Positions 16,810 through 25,962 of a DNA stretch of 35,081 bases are shown piece after piece (the first letter of the stretch is position 1; each line of letters begins with the position of its first letter). The notes beneath the pieces are model-generated. The model was given only the letters and a program-made list of their open reading frames with translations, did no database searches and was not told the origin of the DNA. The DNA comes from Microvirga vignae (lineage in GTDB: Bacteria; Pseudomonadota; Alphaproteobacteria; Rhizobiales; Beijerinckiaceae): assembly GCF_001017175.1 (NCBI RefSeq), contig NZ_LCYG01000044.1, positions 1 to 35,081 of the forward strand, in the 5' to 3' direction. The position numbers and the translations under genes were made by a program.

Positions 16810-17003
16810 TGGCTGTCGGTCTGCCGACGCGGAATGGGCTTCAGATCAGGCTCGCTGCCGCCAAGCCGGGCGAGCCTGCGAGCGCTTTCGCGCTGGATCA
16901 AGGCTTTCAGCGCTTCGCGAAGCAACGCAGACTTCTCTTGTACGCCGGTGAATGCTTGCGCTTTCGCCACGAGATCATCGTCAAGAGCAACGGTTGTTCT
17001 CAT
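16806..17003 (-). CDS. vapB: VapB-type antitoxin
   Basis: A 65-aa antitoxin: MRTTVALDDDLVAKAQAFTG is the DNA-binding ribbon-helix-helix (a VapB/RHH variant), followed by KSALLREALKALIQRESARR and a flexible C-terminus that in relatives wraps around the toxin. A good ribosome site (AGGAGATA, 17011-17018) precedes the ATG at 17003. Upstream, TTGTCA (17048-17043) and GATGAT 18 bases on could be the promoter, and repeated GATGA/TCATC elements around it are possible operator half-sites. It forms an operon with vapC. Confidence 0.88.
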   Translation of the reverse strand: MRTTVALDDDLVAKAQAFTGVQEKSALLREALKALIQRESARRLARLGGSEPDLKPIPRRQTDSQ

Positions 17004-17018
17004 TCGGGCCTATCTCCT

Positions 17019-17357
17019 TATCATCAAAAATAACATCATTCGATGACAAATCCAGTGCCAATGTGCAGCACGTTTGCAAACGATCGGTGAGGGATTTCGT
17101 TTACCACTCAAAGAGGGCAGCGCTTCCCTCTGGCCCGCTAAAATGGCCTAAAACAAGGACTTCTGAGCCGCTTCGGCCACTCAAGGTCGTACCTGAGCGC
17201 CCGTGATGAGATCTCAGGTGGGGCTCGCGACGAAGCCCGGCAAAACAGCGTGCAGCCGTCCATCAGATCATAGTCAATTGCGGTTTAGCTTCTACCATTC
17301 TAGTTCTCACATTTTATCTCAACAACTTGGCAGTTGCGCGGCAGCGTAGCCTTTGGG
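17019..17357. other. vapBC upstream region and spacer to IS66
   Basis: No gene seen. The first 40 bases hold the probable vapBC promoter and GATGA/TCATC repeats (17021-17048). The rest is without recognisable features up to the target duplication of the IS66 element (17349-17357). Confidence 0.45.
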
Positions 17358-19061
17358 GTAATCGGGGCAGTGTGGGGGCCAAGCCTCAGGCTGCTCGGGC
17401 CACGAGAATGGCGAGTGGCGGAATTCTCGGCTGATCTCCGTTGAGCCCAACCCGGTCCCCGAGATAGGTGAAGAACGACAGCCCGAGCTTCCGGCAGGTC
17501 TTCAGCAACCCCAGCATCACGTCGCGCGCCACGCGGCCATTGGCGCTCATCGTGCCGCCGGAGATCTTGCGCTTGATCACCCAGGCCCGCAGGTCGTTCT
17601 CCGATGCATTGGTGTGCAGCGGGATCTCCGTCCGCTCGAGCACCCGCAGCAGCTCGTCCTTGCGCCGCGCCAGACGGGCCAGCAGCGCGTCGAGCTCCTT
17701 GTAGCCCGTGCGCAAGCCAAAGATCTTGTCGAACTGGCGCCGGAACACCCGCTCCCCTACCGGTGAAGGACTCTGCTTCCACAGCTTCAGACTGAGGTAA
17801 AAGCACCAAATCGCCTGGCGGACCAGCTCCACCGCTTTGGCCTGCTTGGGCGAGGCCGACATCAGCTTCTGTAGGTGCCGCTCCGCATGGATCCAGCACA
17901 GCGCATGCGTGGCAACCCGGAACTGGCCAGCATCGTCGGAGACAATGACGGTGTTCTGCATCAGCCCGTGGTGCCGGAGCGCGCCCCAGGTGGCGGCTTC
18001 GTTCAGCGCCTGGAGTAGGGGCCGGTCGAAGATGTTGATCGAGCACCGCGCCAGATGCTCCAGCCATTCCAACTGTGAGCTGAACACTCTGCCCTGGAGC
18101 TTCGTCAACCCAGCGATCACGGCACCCTCGATAGGCTGCCGGCGCAGATAGTCCAGTGTGGCTTCGTTGACGACGTAATCCTCACGGCCGGCCCGCAACA
18201 GCGTCAGGAAGTTCAAACGCGATTTCGACCGGCTGGTTCGGAAAACACAAAAGCGCTCGCCGCCGATCTGCGTGGTGACCCCCAGGGCGGCGGGCATGCC
18301 GCGCACCGGTATCGTCGACGGTGAGGTAAGGCGAGGAGACCAGGCCGGCTTCCAGGACCGCGTGGTCCTCCTGTACGAACATCTCCAGATCGGTGGTGAG
18401 CAGGCGCACTACCTCCCGCTTGGAGATCGCAAGACCGATGCCGTTCAGAAGATCGGTCAGCCGTTCGGTGGTCACCTGGCCTTGCGTGTGCAGGGCGAAG
18501 CAGAACCGGCCCACGCCGGGTCCGTAGCCGCCCGCGACCTCCACCGGCAGCGGCGCGATGATGGTCTGGCCCTCTGATGTCATCCAGCGTTCCCGCTTGT
18601 AGCGCACCACCTCAGCGGTCAACACGAGATCCCGCCGCACGACCGTCTTGTAGCCTTTGAAGCGCGAGCCGGCTGGCTCCTCGGCCCAGATCATCACCTC
18701 GCGGGTCACCCGATCCCGTTTGGCGCCGCGGCCTGGGCGGCGGCCCGGACTGTTGGGCTGCGGCTGAGTGGCTTTCTCCATGCCGGAGGATTTGAACGGT
18801 GGGCGCGGTGGCAGGTTCTTGAGCCTTGCGATCTCATCCTTCAGGGCTTGGTTGTCGATGCGCAGGTTGCTGTTGTCGAGGCGCAGCTGCTCGAGCTCGT
18901 GCTCCAGTCGATCGATCTTGCCGGCCAGATCCGAGACCAGCTCACGCAGGGCCATCTGAGACAGCGGCTTGTTGGGATCACCAGGCGGCGAGGTCATGAC
19001 GGCATTGAATCATGAATGTCCAGTCGGAGGAATCCCTCGCCCCCCAAAATGCCCCGGTTAC
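17358..19061 (-). mobile_element. IS66-family insertion sequence with target duplication
   Basis: The ends are imperfect inverted repeats that start GTAA(T/C)CGGGGCA and continue into a TGGGGG stretch, at 17358 and inverted at 19061. GCCTTTGGG lies immediately outside both ends (17349-17357 and 19062-19070), giving the 8-bp target duplication expected of IS66 plus one ambiguous base. The element is about 1.7 kb and carries only the tnpC-type gene, as in IS66 subgroups lacking tnpA and tnpB. The preserved duplication means this was a simple insertion and that neither flank has since recombined. Confidence 0.85.
17386..18997 (-). pseudogene. IS66-family transposase (TnpC type), one frameshift
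   Basis: An ATG at 18997 opens an N-terminal leucine-rich coiled coil (LAGKIDRLEHELEQLRLDNS), then a Pro- and Arg-rich linker (SPGRRPGRGAKRDR), a zinc-finger-like domain and the first catalytic Asp in YLTVDDTGARH. Near 18280, in a run of five C on the plus strand, the frame shifts; the second frame continues TTQIGGERFCVFRTSRSKSR, then NTVIVSDDAGQFRVATHALC (second Asp) and HTNASENDLRAWVIKRKISG (Glu) to a stop at 17386. A single homopolymer change separates it from an intact gene, so this could be a recent mutation or a sequencing error. Confidence 0.85.
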
Positions 19062-19188
19062 GCCTTTGGGGTAAGCGGGGCAGATTGCTTTCATTTACCC
19101 ACATCTCCAGAGCGAGCGTCGCTTCAGCTTGCGAGACATGACTCGGGCGTGATTCCTTGCCAGGCATCCGTTCGGATGGAGTGGCGCC

Positions 19189-19656
19189 ATGGATCCGATG
19201 CTCGAGGGCGCCTCGTGGCTCGATGAGGAGCTGGCCGGATCAACCTTTGCCGATGCGCGGCTGGGCCAGCGGCTGCGGCGGCTCTCGGAGCAGCTCGGTG
19301 GGATAATGGGAGCAAGCCTTCTGCAGGCCTGCCAGGACTGGGCCGCCACCAAGGCCGCTTATCGCTTTTTCGACAATGATCAGGGCAGCGAAGCTGAGAT
19401 CTTGGCTGGCCACTTCGCGGCGACGGCCAGCCGCGTGACCGCAACCGAGCGGCCAATCCTCATCCTCCACGACACCACCGAGTTCACCTATCACCGGGTC
19501 CGGCCCGAGCCGGTCGGCGTGACCAGGCAATCTCGGCCGGAAGTCTCAGCAGCGGAGGGCGGCGTGTTCGAGGGCAGGGATATCGACCGCACGGTGATCC
19601 TGCTCTGCATCCGGTGGATTGCGAGCTCACTTGGACCGAGCTTACTTGGACAATGA
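19189..19656 (+). pseudogene. chimeric relic: IS4-type (Tn5-like) N-terminus joined to IS6 N-terminus
   Basis: The ATG at 19189 (GGAG seven bases upstream) opens a Tn5/IS50-like transposase N-terminus: EGASWLDEELAGSTFADARL, then ACQDWAATKAAYRFFDNDQG and ILILHDTTEFTYHRVRPEPV, which contains the first Asp of the DDE core. The resemblance stops at about 19540. From about 19558 to 19617 the same frame reads FEGRDIDRTVILLCIRW, the N-terminus of an IS6-family transposase, and then loses that too. The result is an accidental fusion of two truncated transposases. Neither can be active. Confidence 0.7.
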
Positions 19657-20298
19657 CGAGTTGCCTCCGAGCATCTCAACCATTCTCACCAGATCGGCAA
19701 GCGACCGCGCTCCCATTTTCCGCATAACGTGACCGCGATGAATCTTGACGGTAATTTCGCTGACCCCTAGTTCGCCCGCGATTTGCTTGTTCATCAAACC
19801 GGTGGCAACGAGGCCCATCACCTCTCGCTCGCGCTGCGTGAGGGCGTCGAAGCTCGCCCGCAGGCTCGACAATTGCTTCTCAGCAAGCCGCCGTTGACGG
19901 TCACGGGCAAGCGCTACAGCCACCGCATCCAACATATCCTGATCGCGGAACGGCTTGGCCAGAAAATCGATCGCTCCAGCCTTCATGGCCTTCACCGACA
20001 TTGGAATGTCACCATGACCAGTCATGAAAATGACAGGGATTCTGATGTTCGCTTTAGCCATTTCCGCCTGAAAATCGAGGCCACTCAGCCGTGGCAATCG
20101 GATGTCGAGCACCAAACAACTCGGCACGTCCGGAAATCTGAACTGCAGCAATTCGGTTGCCGAGCCGAACATCTCGACTTTGAGCCCGACAGAGCGAAAC
20201 AGGCTTCCGAGTGCATCGCGCAGGGCTTCGTCATCATCCACGATAAAGATGACCGGCTCTTCGGCATTCGCAGGCAATGGAGCTGAACGGTGCGACAT
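19642..20298 (-). CDS. FixJ-family two-component response regulator
   Basis: A 218-aa protein from an ATG at 20298 with GGAGAG eight bases upstream. The receiver domain (about 13-130) has the acidic pair in FIVDDDEALRD, the phosphoacceptor Asp65 in LVLDIRLPRLSG, Thr in FMTGHGDIPMSVKAMKAGAI and Lys in DFLAKPF. A LuxR/GerE helix-turn-helix follows (about 150-210: LTQREREVMGLVATGLMNKQ, then SEITVKIHRGHVMRKM). GHGDIPM and the domain order are typical of the FixJ/NodW group. The partner is probably the multi-PAS kinase at 21791, transcribed away from it. It is not necessarily FixJ itself, since the kinase lacks a recognisable FixL haem domain. Confidence 0.9.
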   Translation of the reverse strand: MSHRSAPLPANAEEPVIFIVDDDEALRDALGSLFRSVGLKVEMFGSATELLQFRFPDVPSCLVLDIRLPRLSGLDFQAEMAKANIRIPVIFMTGHGDIPMSVKAMKAGAIDFLAKPFRDQDMLDAVAVALARDRQRRLAEKQLSSLRASFDALTQREREVMGLVATGLMNKQIAGELGVSEITVKIHRGHVMRKMGARSLADLVRMVEMLGGNSSLSK

Positions 20299-20574
20299 GA
20301 GGCATCTCTCCAACTACCAGACGATCGCAATTAAATTAGCACCTTGAGCGGTGAAAGTGGAGAACGGAACAGCTTGATTTCACGCAAGGGAATGCCTGTG
20401 GCCGGGGTACCCTGGCATGATTAAGCTCGGCTGTATATTCAGCAAAAACGAACCGGGTGGCTGGCGATTCCGGCGGAGGAAACAATCAACCTTGGGTGGA
20501 TAGTGGCTCGCCGTACGGCTGAGCTTATCCATCGCTGTCCAGTCTATGTTCGGAACTGGCCCTCAGTAGCACTG

Positions 20575-20946
20575 TCAGGCTTCTCTCAGCGCTCGATCAA
20601 GACAGTTGATCAAGACTTGTGGATCGAACGGTTTGCTCAGGAAGCAGATCGCTCCGATATCCAGTGCACGCGCCCGGATTGGCTCTTCGGGGAAAGCCGT
20701 TATGAAAATTATGGGCGTGCGCTGACCTTTGCCTACCAAGTGGCGTTGCAGCTCGAATCCGTTCATGCTCGGCATCTGAACATCCGTGATAAGACACGAC
20801 GTGTCGTTCACACGAGGCGAGCCCAGGTAATCTTCGGCGGATGCAAACGTGTATACCGTGTATCCAATCGCCCTTAGAAGCCCCTTGATCGCGGCTCGAA
20901 CGGATTCGTCATCGTCGATGATTGCAATAATCGGGGATTTTTGCAC
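20575..20946 (-). CDS. single-domain response regulator (CheY-like receiver)
   Basis: A 123-aa receiver without an output domain. From a GTG at 20946 (GGAGGA upstream) it has AIIDDDESVRAAIKGLLRAI, phosphoacceptor Asp55 in CLITDVQMPSMNGFELQ, Thr in IFITAFPEEPIRARALDIGA and Lys in FLSKPFDPQVLINCL. An ATG-like start at 20991 would add residues that do not fit the fold. It precedes the FixJ-type gene on the same strand with about 280 bp between. Receiver-only proteins near FixL/FixJ-type systems often act as phosphate sinks or compete for the kinase; which applies here is unknown. Confidence 0.88.
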   Translation of the reverse strand: MQKSPIIAIIDDDESVRAAIKGLLRAIGYTVYTFASAEDYLGSPRVNDTSCLITDVQMPSMNGFELQRHLVGKGQRTPIIFITAFPEEPIRARALDIGAICFLSKPFDPQVLINCLDRALREA

Positions 20947-21304
20947 GCGGCTCGTCCTCCTGCGTGCGAGAAATAAGAGGTCTAGGACCATAGGCCTCGC
21001 TAAGATAAGTACGACTCGGTCACGAAGAAGGAAATCATACGTGAGTATGGCTGTGCATCAGCGCTTCATGCCTAAAATGTGACCTTGGTTATCCTCTGGC
21101 GTGGCCCTCCGGTTCACACTGAATGAGGCCCTTCGAGAAAGGAAGCACAGGCAGGTTTCCAAAGGTGGGTCCACTGTCGGATCCGGCCTTAGTTCCGACA
21201 CCTATCAAGAGATGAACATAGCCCGCCTGCCGCTTTCTCCGCTCTCGCGCGGCTACTGATCCGAGGTAAACTTCCGTATAGAGATCTCATTTCTTAAAGC
21301 TTCA

Positions 21305-21326
21305 AACCTGAAACCAATTTCAGGTT
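21305..21326. promoter_or_regulatory. perfect 9-bp hairpin or operator
   Basis: AACCTGAAA-CCAA-TTTCAGGTT, a perfect inverted repeat with a 4-base centre. There is no T run after it on either strand, so it looks more like a protein-binding site or an RNA hairpin than a terminator. Confidence 0.45.
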
Positions 21327-21386
21327 GATCATCTTCGAGTGACATCGAATACTACTTGAACTTCCCTCCCGCATATTAGCGAACTT

Positions 21387-21434
21387 AGGGCTGCGGCACT
21401 GGATCCATTTCTCCTCCAGGCGCAGCCCTTTTTT
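21387..21434 (+). terminator. rho-independent terminator, plus strand
   Basis: AGGGCTGCG (21387-21395) pairs perfectly with CGCAGCCCT (21421-21429), with an inner CTGGA/TCCAG pairing in the loop, followed by TTTTTT on the plus strand. No plus-strand gene lies upstream within the island, so it would end either an unannotated small RNA or read-through before the kinase. Confidence 0.65.
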
Positions 21435-21790
21435 GTACGATAATTTTGAACTGAACCCGGGGTAAGCACAACTCTCCCGACAAGTTGGCGGCGCCACGAG
21501 ACCCCGCGAGCGATGATTTAGGGCCGGACCCGTGGCGTTTGTAGCTGACGGGCATGGACTGCCAGTCGATCTGCTCGGCGCTCCCTCATGCTCACGTTAA
21601 CGTGGCAATGCCGTGTCAGCTGTTGGTCGTCTTCTCGGTCGGCGCTATGTTGTTACGCTTCGTCAACGCCTTCGATGCTTCCGCTTTACCCGCAAGGCCG
21701 ATCGAGACAAACTAACAACACTGCAAATGGAGCGACTGGCGATAGGGGCCAGCGGTTTGGCTCCGTCGCTCTGGAACTGGGATCCCCGGC

Positions 21791-24700
21791 ATGTCCCTGG
21801 CGAGGCGCAACATTCGAATGGAGCGGAACCAAGGACAAGATCGTGCGACGTCGCCAATCGTCGCGTCGCGTGTCCTTCCAGCTATTAGCGCTGTTATCGC
21901 GATCGGGATCTTCATTCTCGACACGATGACCCCCGCAGAGGTCGCCATCGCCGTGCTGTACGTGGGTGTTGTGCTTCTATCGGCCAAGGTTCTTCAGGCG
22001 CGGGGTGTCGTGCTCGCGTCCTTGGGATGCATGGCACTGACGATGCTAAGCTACTTACTGTCGCAGCATGACGCATCGCCGGACATTGCCCTTTCAAACC
22101 GCCTCCTCAGCCTTGCGGTGATTGGCGTTACGGCTGTCCTCGCCGTGCAAAACCGATCGAGGGAAATGGTGCTGCGCGAGCAGGCCGGACTCCTCGACCT
22201 CACCCACGACACCGTCTTCGTGCGCGACATGAATGACGTCATCATCTACTGGAACCGCGGCGCCGAGGAGCTGTACGGGTGGCAAAAAGGGGAAGCTGTC
22301 GGCAAGATCTCCCACCAACTCATACAGACAATTTTCCCCAAGCCGCTCGACGAGATCATGGCCGAGATGCTCCGCACCGGCCGCTGGGACGGTGAGCTCG
22401 TCCACACGAGGAAGGATGGCACACAAGCCGTAGTGACGAGTCGATGGTCGATGCAACGGGATGCACGAGGCCGTCCCGTGGCGATCCTGGAGACCAACAA
22501 CGACATCACTGAGCGCAAGCGGGCGGAGGAGGAATTGCGACGCAGCGAGGCCTACTTGGCGGAGGCAGAGGCGTTGAGCAAAAGCGGCAGCTGGGCGTGG
22601 AACCCCGCCACGCAGGTGATCACCTACTGGTCGCAGGAACGCTACCATTTGTTTGGCTTCGATCCGGAAGCTGGTATTCCGTCCTTCGAGGCGCTGCTCC
22701 AGCGCATCCATCCGGAGGATCGGGGAAAGTGGCTGGCAAACACGGAAACCGCAATTCGTAAGAAGGGGGACTCCGAAACAGAGTTCCGGATCGTCCTTCC
22801 GGACGGCGAGATCAAGCACCTTCACGGAATAGGCCATCCTGTTTTCAGCGAGTCCGGCGACCTGCTCGAAATCATCGGAGCGGCTATGGACATCACCGAG
22901 CGCAAGCGGGCGGAAGAAGCGTTGCGGGAAAGCGAGGAGCGCTTTCGCACGCTCGTGCAATTCTCCTTTGATGTATACTGGGAGACCGACACGCAGCATC
23001 GCTTCATCCGCCAGGAGTTCGCCGAAGGCCTTGCCGACGCGCCTGCACCGGGCTCTGAGATCGGAAAGACACGTTGGGAAGTGCCCTACCTGGAGCCTGA
23101 TGCAGAGGCCTGGCGCAAGCACCGGGAGACGCTTGATGCTCACCTGCCGTTTCGCGACTTCGAGCTCGCGCGGCCTACGCCGGAGGGCGGCAAGCGCTAC
23201 GTGTCCGTCTCGGGGCTGCCGGTATTTGACCAGGCAGGGTGCTTCATCGGCTACCGCGGCGTCGGGCGGCACATTACCGAGCGCAAGCAGGCAGAAGAGG
23301 CGCTGCGGGAGAGCGAGGAACAATGGAAGGCGGTCTTTGAGAGCAACCCGACGATGTACTTCATGGTCGACGCGGCCGGCATCATCCTGTCCGTCAACCC
23401 CTTCGGCGCCGAGCAGCTCAGTTATACGGTCGATGAACTGGTCGGCACCCCGGTGCTGAACGTGTTCTACGAGCCCGACCGGGAGGTCGTGCAGAGGAAC
23501 GTCGCCAGTTGCTTTGCTCACCCCAACCAGGCGATGAGCTGGGAAGTCCGCAAGGTGCGCAAGGATGGCACAGTGCTCTGGGTGCGCGAAACCGCTCGGT
23601 CCGTGCTGCTGAGAAAGTGCCCGGTCATCCTGGTCGCGTGCGAGGATATCACCGAGCGCAAGCGCGCCGAAGAGGCAGCCCGGCGGAGCGAACAAGAGCT
23701 GCGCGATCTAATCGAACACCTTCCCGCGATGGCCTACATCGCTTTGCCGGGGCCCTTCGGGCCCTTCGCTGCCTTTGCCAGTCGGGGATGGCGCGAATAC
23801 TCAGGCTTGTCCCAGGAGGACACGGCCGGATCTGGCTGGCAAAGTGTGGTTCATCCGGCCGATCTGGACCGCAATTTGGAGAAATGGCGGGTGTGCGCGG
23901 CGGCGGGCGAGCCGTACGAGAACGAGTCGCGTTATCGCCGGGCGGCGGACGGGGCTTATCGCTGGTTCCTGGACCGTGCCGTGCCGCTGCGCGATGAGCA
24001 CGGCACCATCCTCAAATGGTATGGTATCCTAACCGACATTGAAGATCACAAGCGGGCCGAGGACGCCCTGCGGCGCAGCGAGCATTATCTCGCCGAGGCG
24101 CAAAGGCTGAGCCATACTGGCAGTTGCGCCTACGACCCAGCCACCGAGCAAGCCATTTACTGGTCCGAGGAGATGTTCCGGATCTATGGCTTGGATTCGC
24201 AGCGGAGCAGCCCCCCCAACATAAATGAGCTCGCTCGCTTTTGGCCCCCGGATGACCGCGACCGAGTTCTCGAACTCGTCAGGACCGCAATCCGCGAGAA
24301 GGCAAAGTATACGGTCGAGCACGGGATTGTGCTTCCCGACGGAACGATCAAGCACCTCCACGTGAGCGGGCATCCGGTGTTCGACGACACCGGAGCCGTG
24401 ATTGAATACGTCGGGACCGTGATGGATATGACCGAGCGCAGGCGCGCCGAGGAGGCGCTGCACAAGGCAGAGGCCGAACTCGCGCATGTCTCACGTGTGA
24501 CGACGATGAGCGCGCTGACCACTTCCATCGCACATGAGGTCAACCAGCCGCTGGGTGCTATCGTCACCAATGCCAACGCGGCCTTGCGCTGGCTCGCCCA
24601 CGAGCCGCCCGAGCTCGGCGAGGCCCGCGACGCACTGGAGCGCATCGCGCGGGACGGGCACCGGGCCAGCGAGGTAATCGGGCGGGTACGCGCGCTCCTC

Positions 24701-25186
24701 CGGAAGAAAGCTGCCGTCGCGGAGCAGGTGAACCTGAATGATCTCATCCAGAATGTAGCAGTCCTCGTCCATGGGGAGGTGGTTCAGCACCGAATCCTGC
24801 TGCGCACCGAGCTGGCGCCCGACCTATCACCCGTGATGGGCGACCAGGTGCAACTGCAGCAGGTATTACTGAACTTGGTGCTGAACGGCATTGAGGCCAT
24901 GGAGGATGTGGTGGAGCGGCCGCGCGAGCTGCTGATCCGGTCCCGGCGCGAGGAAGCCGGAGTGCTGGTGTCCGTGCAGGACGCCGGCGTCGGGCTGGAC
25001 CCACAGAATGCGGAACGGATGTTCGAGGCCTTTTACACGACGAAGGCGACGGGCACGGGCATGGGCCTGGCCATCTGCCGCTTGATCATTGAGGCGCACG
25101 GCGGACGCTTGTGGGCGAGCGCCAAGGAGCCTCGGGGCGCGGTGTTTCACTTCAGCCTGCCGATCGCCCAGAATAAGTCATCGTGA
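21791..25186 (+). CDS. membrane histidine kinase with six PAS domains
   Basis: An 1131-aa sensor kinase. Four hydrophobic helices (about 29-46, 50-68, 72-90 and 101-120) form a membrane anchor without a large outer loop. Six PAS/PAC units follow (about 129-242, 253-372, 383-498, 509-624, 635-755 and 762-883), most ending in a DITERKRAEEAL linker helix. Units 2 and 6 are clearly related to each other (AEAEALSKSGSW and AEAQRLSHTGSC starts), which suggests internal duplication. The dimerisation domain has the phosphoacceptor His915 in SIAHEVNQPLGAI, the FixL/NodV-type H box. The ATPase domain shows the N box (NLVLNGIEAM), DAGVGLDP and TGTGMGLAI. ATG 21791 or 21818 may be the start; neither has a strong ribosome site. 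It likely phosphorylates the nearby receivers. The signal is unknown. Confidence 0.92.
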   Translation: MSLARRNIRMERNQGQDRATSPIVASRVLPAISAVIAIGIFILDTMTPAEVAIAVLYVGVVLLSAKVLQARGVVLASLGCMALTMLSYLLSQHDASPDIALSNRLLSLAVIGVTAVLAVQNRSREMVLREQAGLLDLTHDTVFVRDMNDVIIYWNRGAEELYGWQKGEAVGKISHQLIQTIFPKPLDEIMAEMLRTGRWDGELVHTRKDGTQAVVTSRWSMQRDARGRPVAILETNNDITERKRAEEELRRSEAYLAEAEALSKSGSWAWNPATQVITYWSQERYHLFGFDPEAGIPSFEALLQRIHPEDRGKWLANTETAIRKKGDSETEFRIVLPDGEIKHLHGIGHPVFSESGDLLEIIGAAMDITERKRAEEALRESEERFRTLVQFSFDVYWETDTQHRFIRQEFAEGLADAPAPGSEIGKTRWEVPYLEPDAEAWRKHRETLDAHLPFRDFELARPTPEGGKRYVSVSGLPVFDQAGCFIGYRGVGRHITERKQAEEALRESEEQWKAVFESNPTMYFMVDAAGIILSVNPFGAEQLSYTVDELVGTPVLNVFYEPDREVVQRNVASCFAHPNQAMSWEVRKVRKDGTVLWVRETARSVLLRKCPVILVACEDITERKRAEEAARRSEQELRDLIEHLPAMAYIALPGPFGPFAAFASRGWREYSGLSQEDTAGSGWQSVVHPADLDRNLEKWRVCAAAGEPYENESRYRRAADGAYRWFLDRAVPLRDEHGTILKWYGILTDIEDHKRAEDALRRSEHYLAEAQRLSHTGSCAYDPATEQAIYWSEEMFRIYGLDSQRSSPPNINELARFWPPDDRDRVLELVRTAIREKAKYTVEHGIVLPDGTIKHLHVSGHPVFDDTGAVIEYVGTVMDMTERRRAEEALHKAEAELAHVSRVTTMSALTTSIAHEVNQPLGAIVTNANAALRWLAHEPPELGEARDALERIARDGHRASEVIGRVRALLRKKAAVAEQVNLNDLIQNVAVLVHGEVVQHRILLRTELAPDLSPVMGDQVQLQQVLLNLVLNGIEAMEDVVERPRELLIRSRREEAGVLVSVQDAGVGLDPQNAERMFEAFYTTKATGTGMGLAICRLIIEAHGGRLWASAKEPRGAVFHFSLPIAQNKSS

Positions 25187-25261
25187 CTAAGACCCTCGGA
25201 CCAACAGGTGGAAGCAACCTCTCGCACTGCTACTGCTTTGGCAGGCCCGATGATTCAATGA

Positions 25262-25905
25262 CTAGAGCATCGGACGATTACTCGGACGCATATCCGGCTG
25301 CTTTGAGGAAGTTCCAGCATTCCTGCGGCTCGAACAAGTTGCAGATGTCGCCGAGGGCGCGCCAGAGCGCATCAAAGGTGCGGGCTTCGGCCTTGCGCAG
25401 GTGCGCCTTGATCTTGGCGAGGCCTGCTCGATCGGGTTGAGATCGGGCGAATAAGCCGGCAGGAACAGGAACCAGGCGCCTCGTTGCTTCAGACATTCCG
25501 CAGCTCTCGCACTCTTGTGGACCGCGAGGTTGTCGAGAATGACCACATCGCCTTTCGACAGCGTGGGCGCCAGCTGTGTCTCGATATAGATGTCAAATGC
25601 CAAGCGGGTGATCGGGCCATCGATGATCCACGGCGCGCTCAACTCATGACCCCGCAGCGCGGCCAGGAAGGTGTGGGTCTTCCAGTGGCCGAAGGGCGTG
25701 CTGGCGCGTAACCGCTCTCCCTGGCGAGAACGCCCACGCAGCCGGGTCATCTTGGTGTTGACGTACGTCTCGTCCAAGAACACCAACCGGCATGGCTGCT
25801 GGCGCATGCGCGGCTGACGTTGGGTCGGCCAGACCCGGCGCTCGTCACGCACGTCGGCGCATGCGCATTCCGCGGCCATCTGGGCTTTAATGGCATGGAC
25901 CGGCC
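25262..25905 (-). pseudogene. IS630-family transposase, 5'-truncated and frameshifted
   Basis: The DDE half of an IS630 transposase: [20 protein letters not shown] (first Asp), [20 protein letters not shown] (second Asp) and [16 protein letters not shown] (Glu). One T is missing near 25420, so the frame changes and continues [20 protein letters not shown], then [18 protein letters not shown], to 25278. The outer sequence CTAGAGCATCGG at 25263 is the element terminus. The N-terminal HTH half is missing; the gene stops being recognisable near 25905, where an IS110 element begins. A second fragment of the same family lies at 31062-31228 in the opposite direction. Confidence 0.8.
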
Positions 25906-25962
25906 GTGCTCCCGGGCGGAGCATGGGAGAACGGGATCATCCCGCAGCGAAGGAGCCATTCC

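Larger units (their letters stand above)
20947..21790. promoter_or_regulatory. 840-bp divergent intergenic region between receiver and kinase
   Basis: No protein-coding gene seen. The region must hold the promoters of the receiver gene (minus) and the histidine kinase (plus). It includes a perfect hairpin at 21305-21326 and a terminator-like stem at 21387-21434, described separately, so an untranslated RNA may be made from it. Confidence 0.5.

Noticed and set aside
20480..20489. AAACAATCAA as part of a nod box
   Set aside because: The other conserved blocks (ATCCA...GATG and the ATC before AAACAATC) are absent upstream.
22094..23695. 533-aa minus-strand ORF antisense to the histidine kinase
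   Set aside because: Its composition is what the complement of GC-rich PAS repeats gives; no domain, no ribosome site, and the plus-strand kinase is unambiguous.
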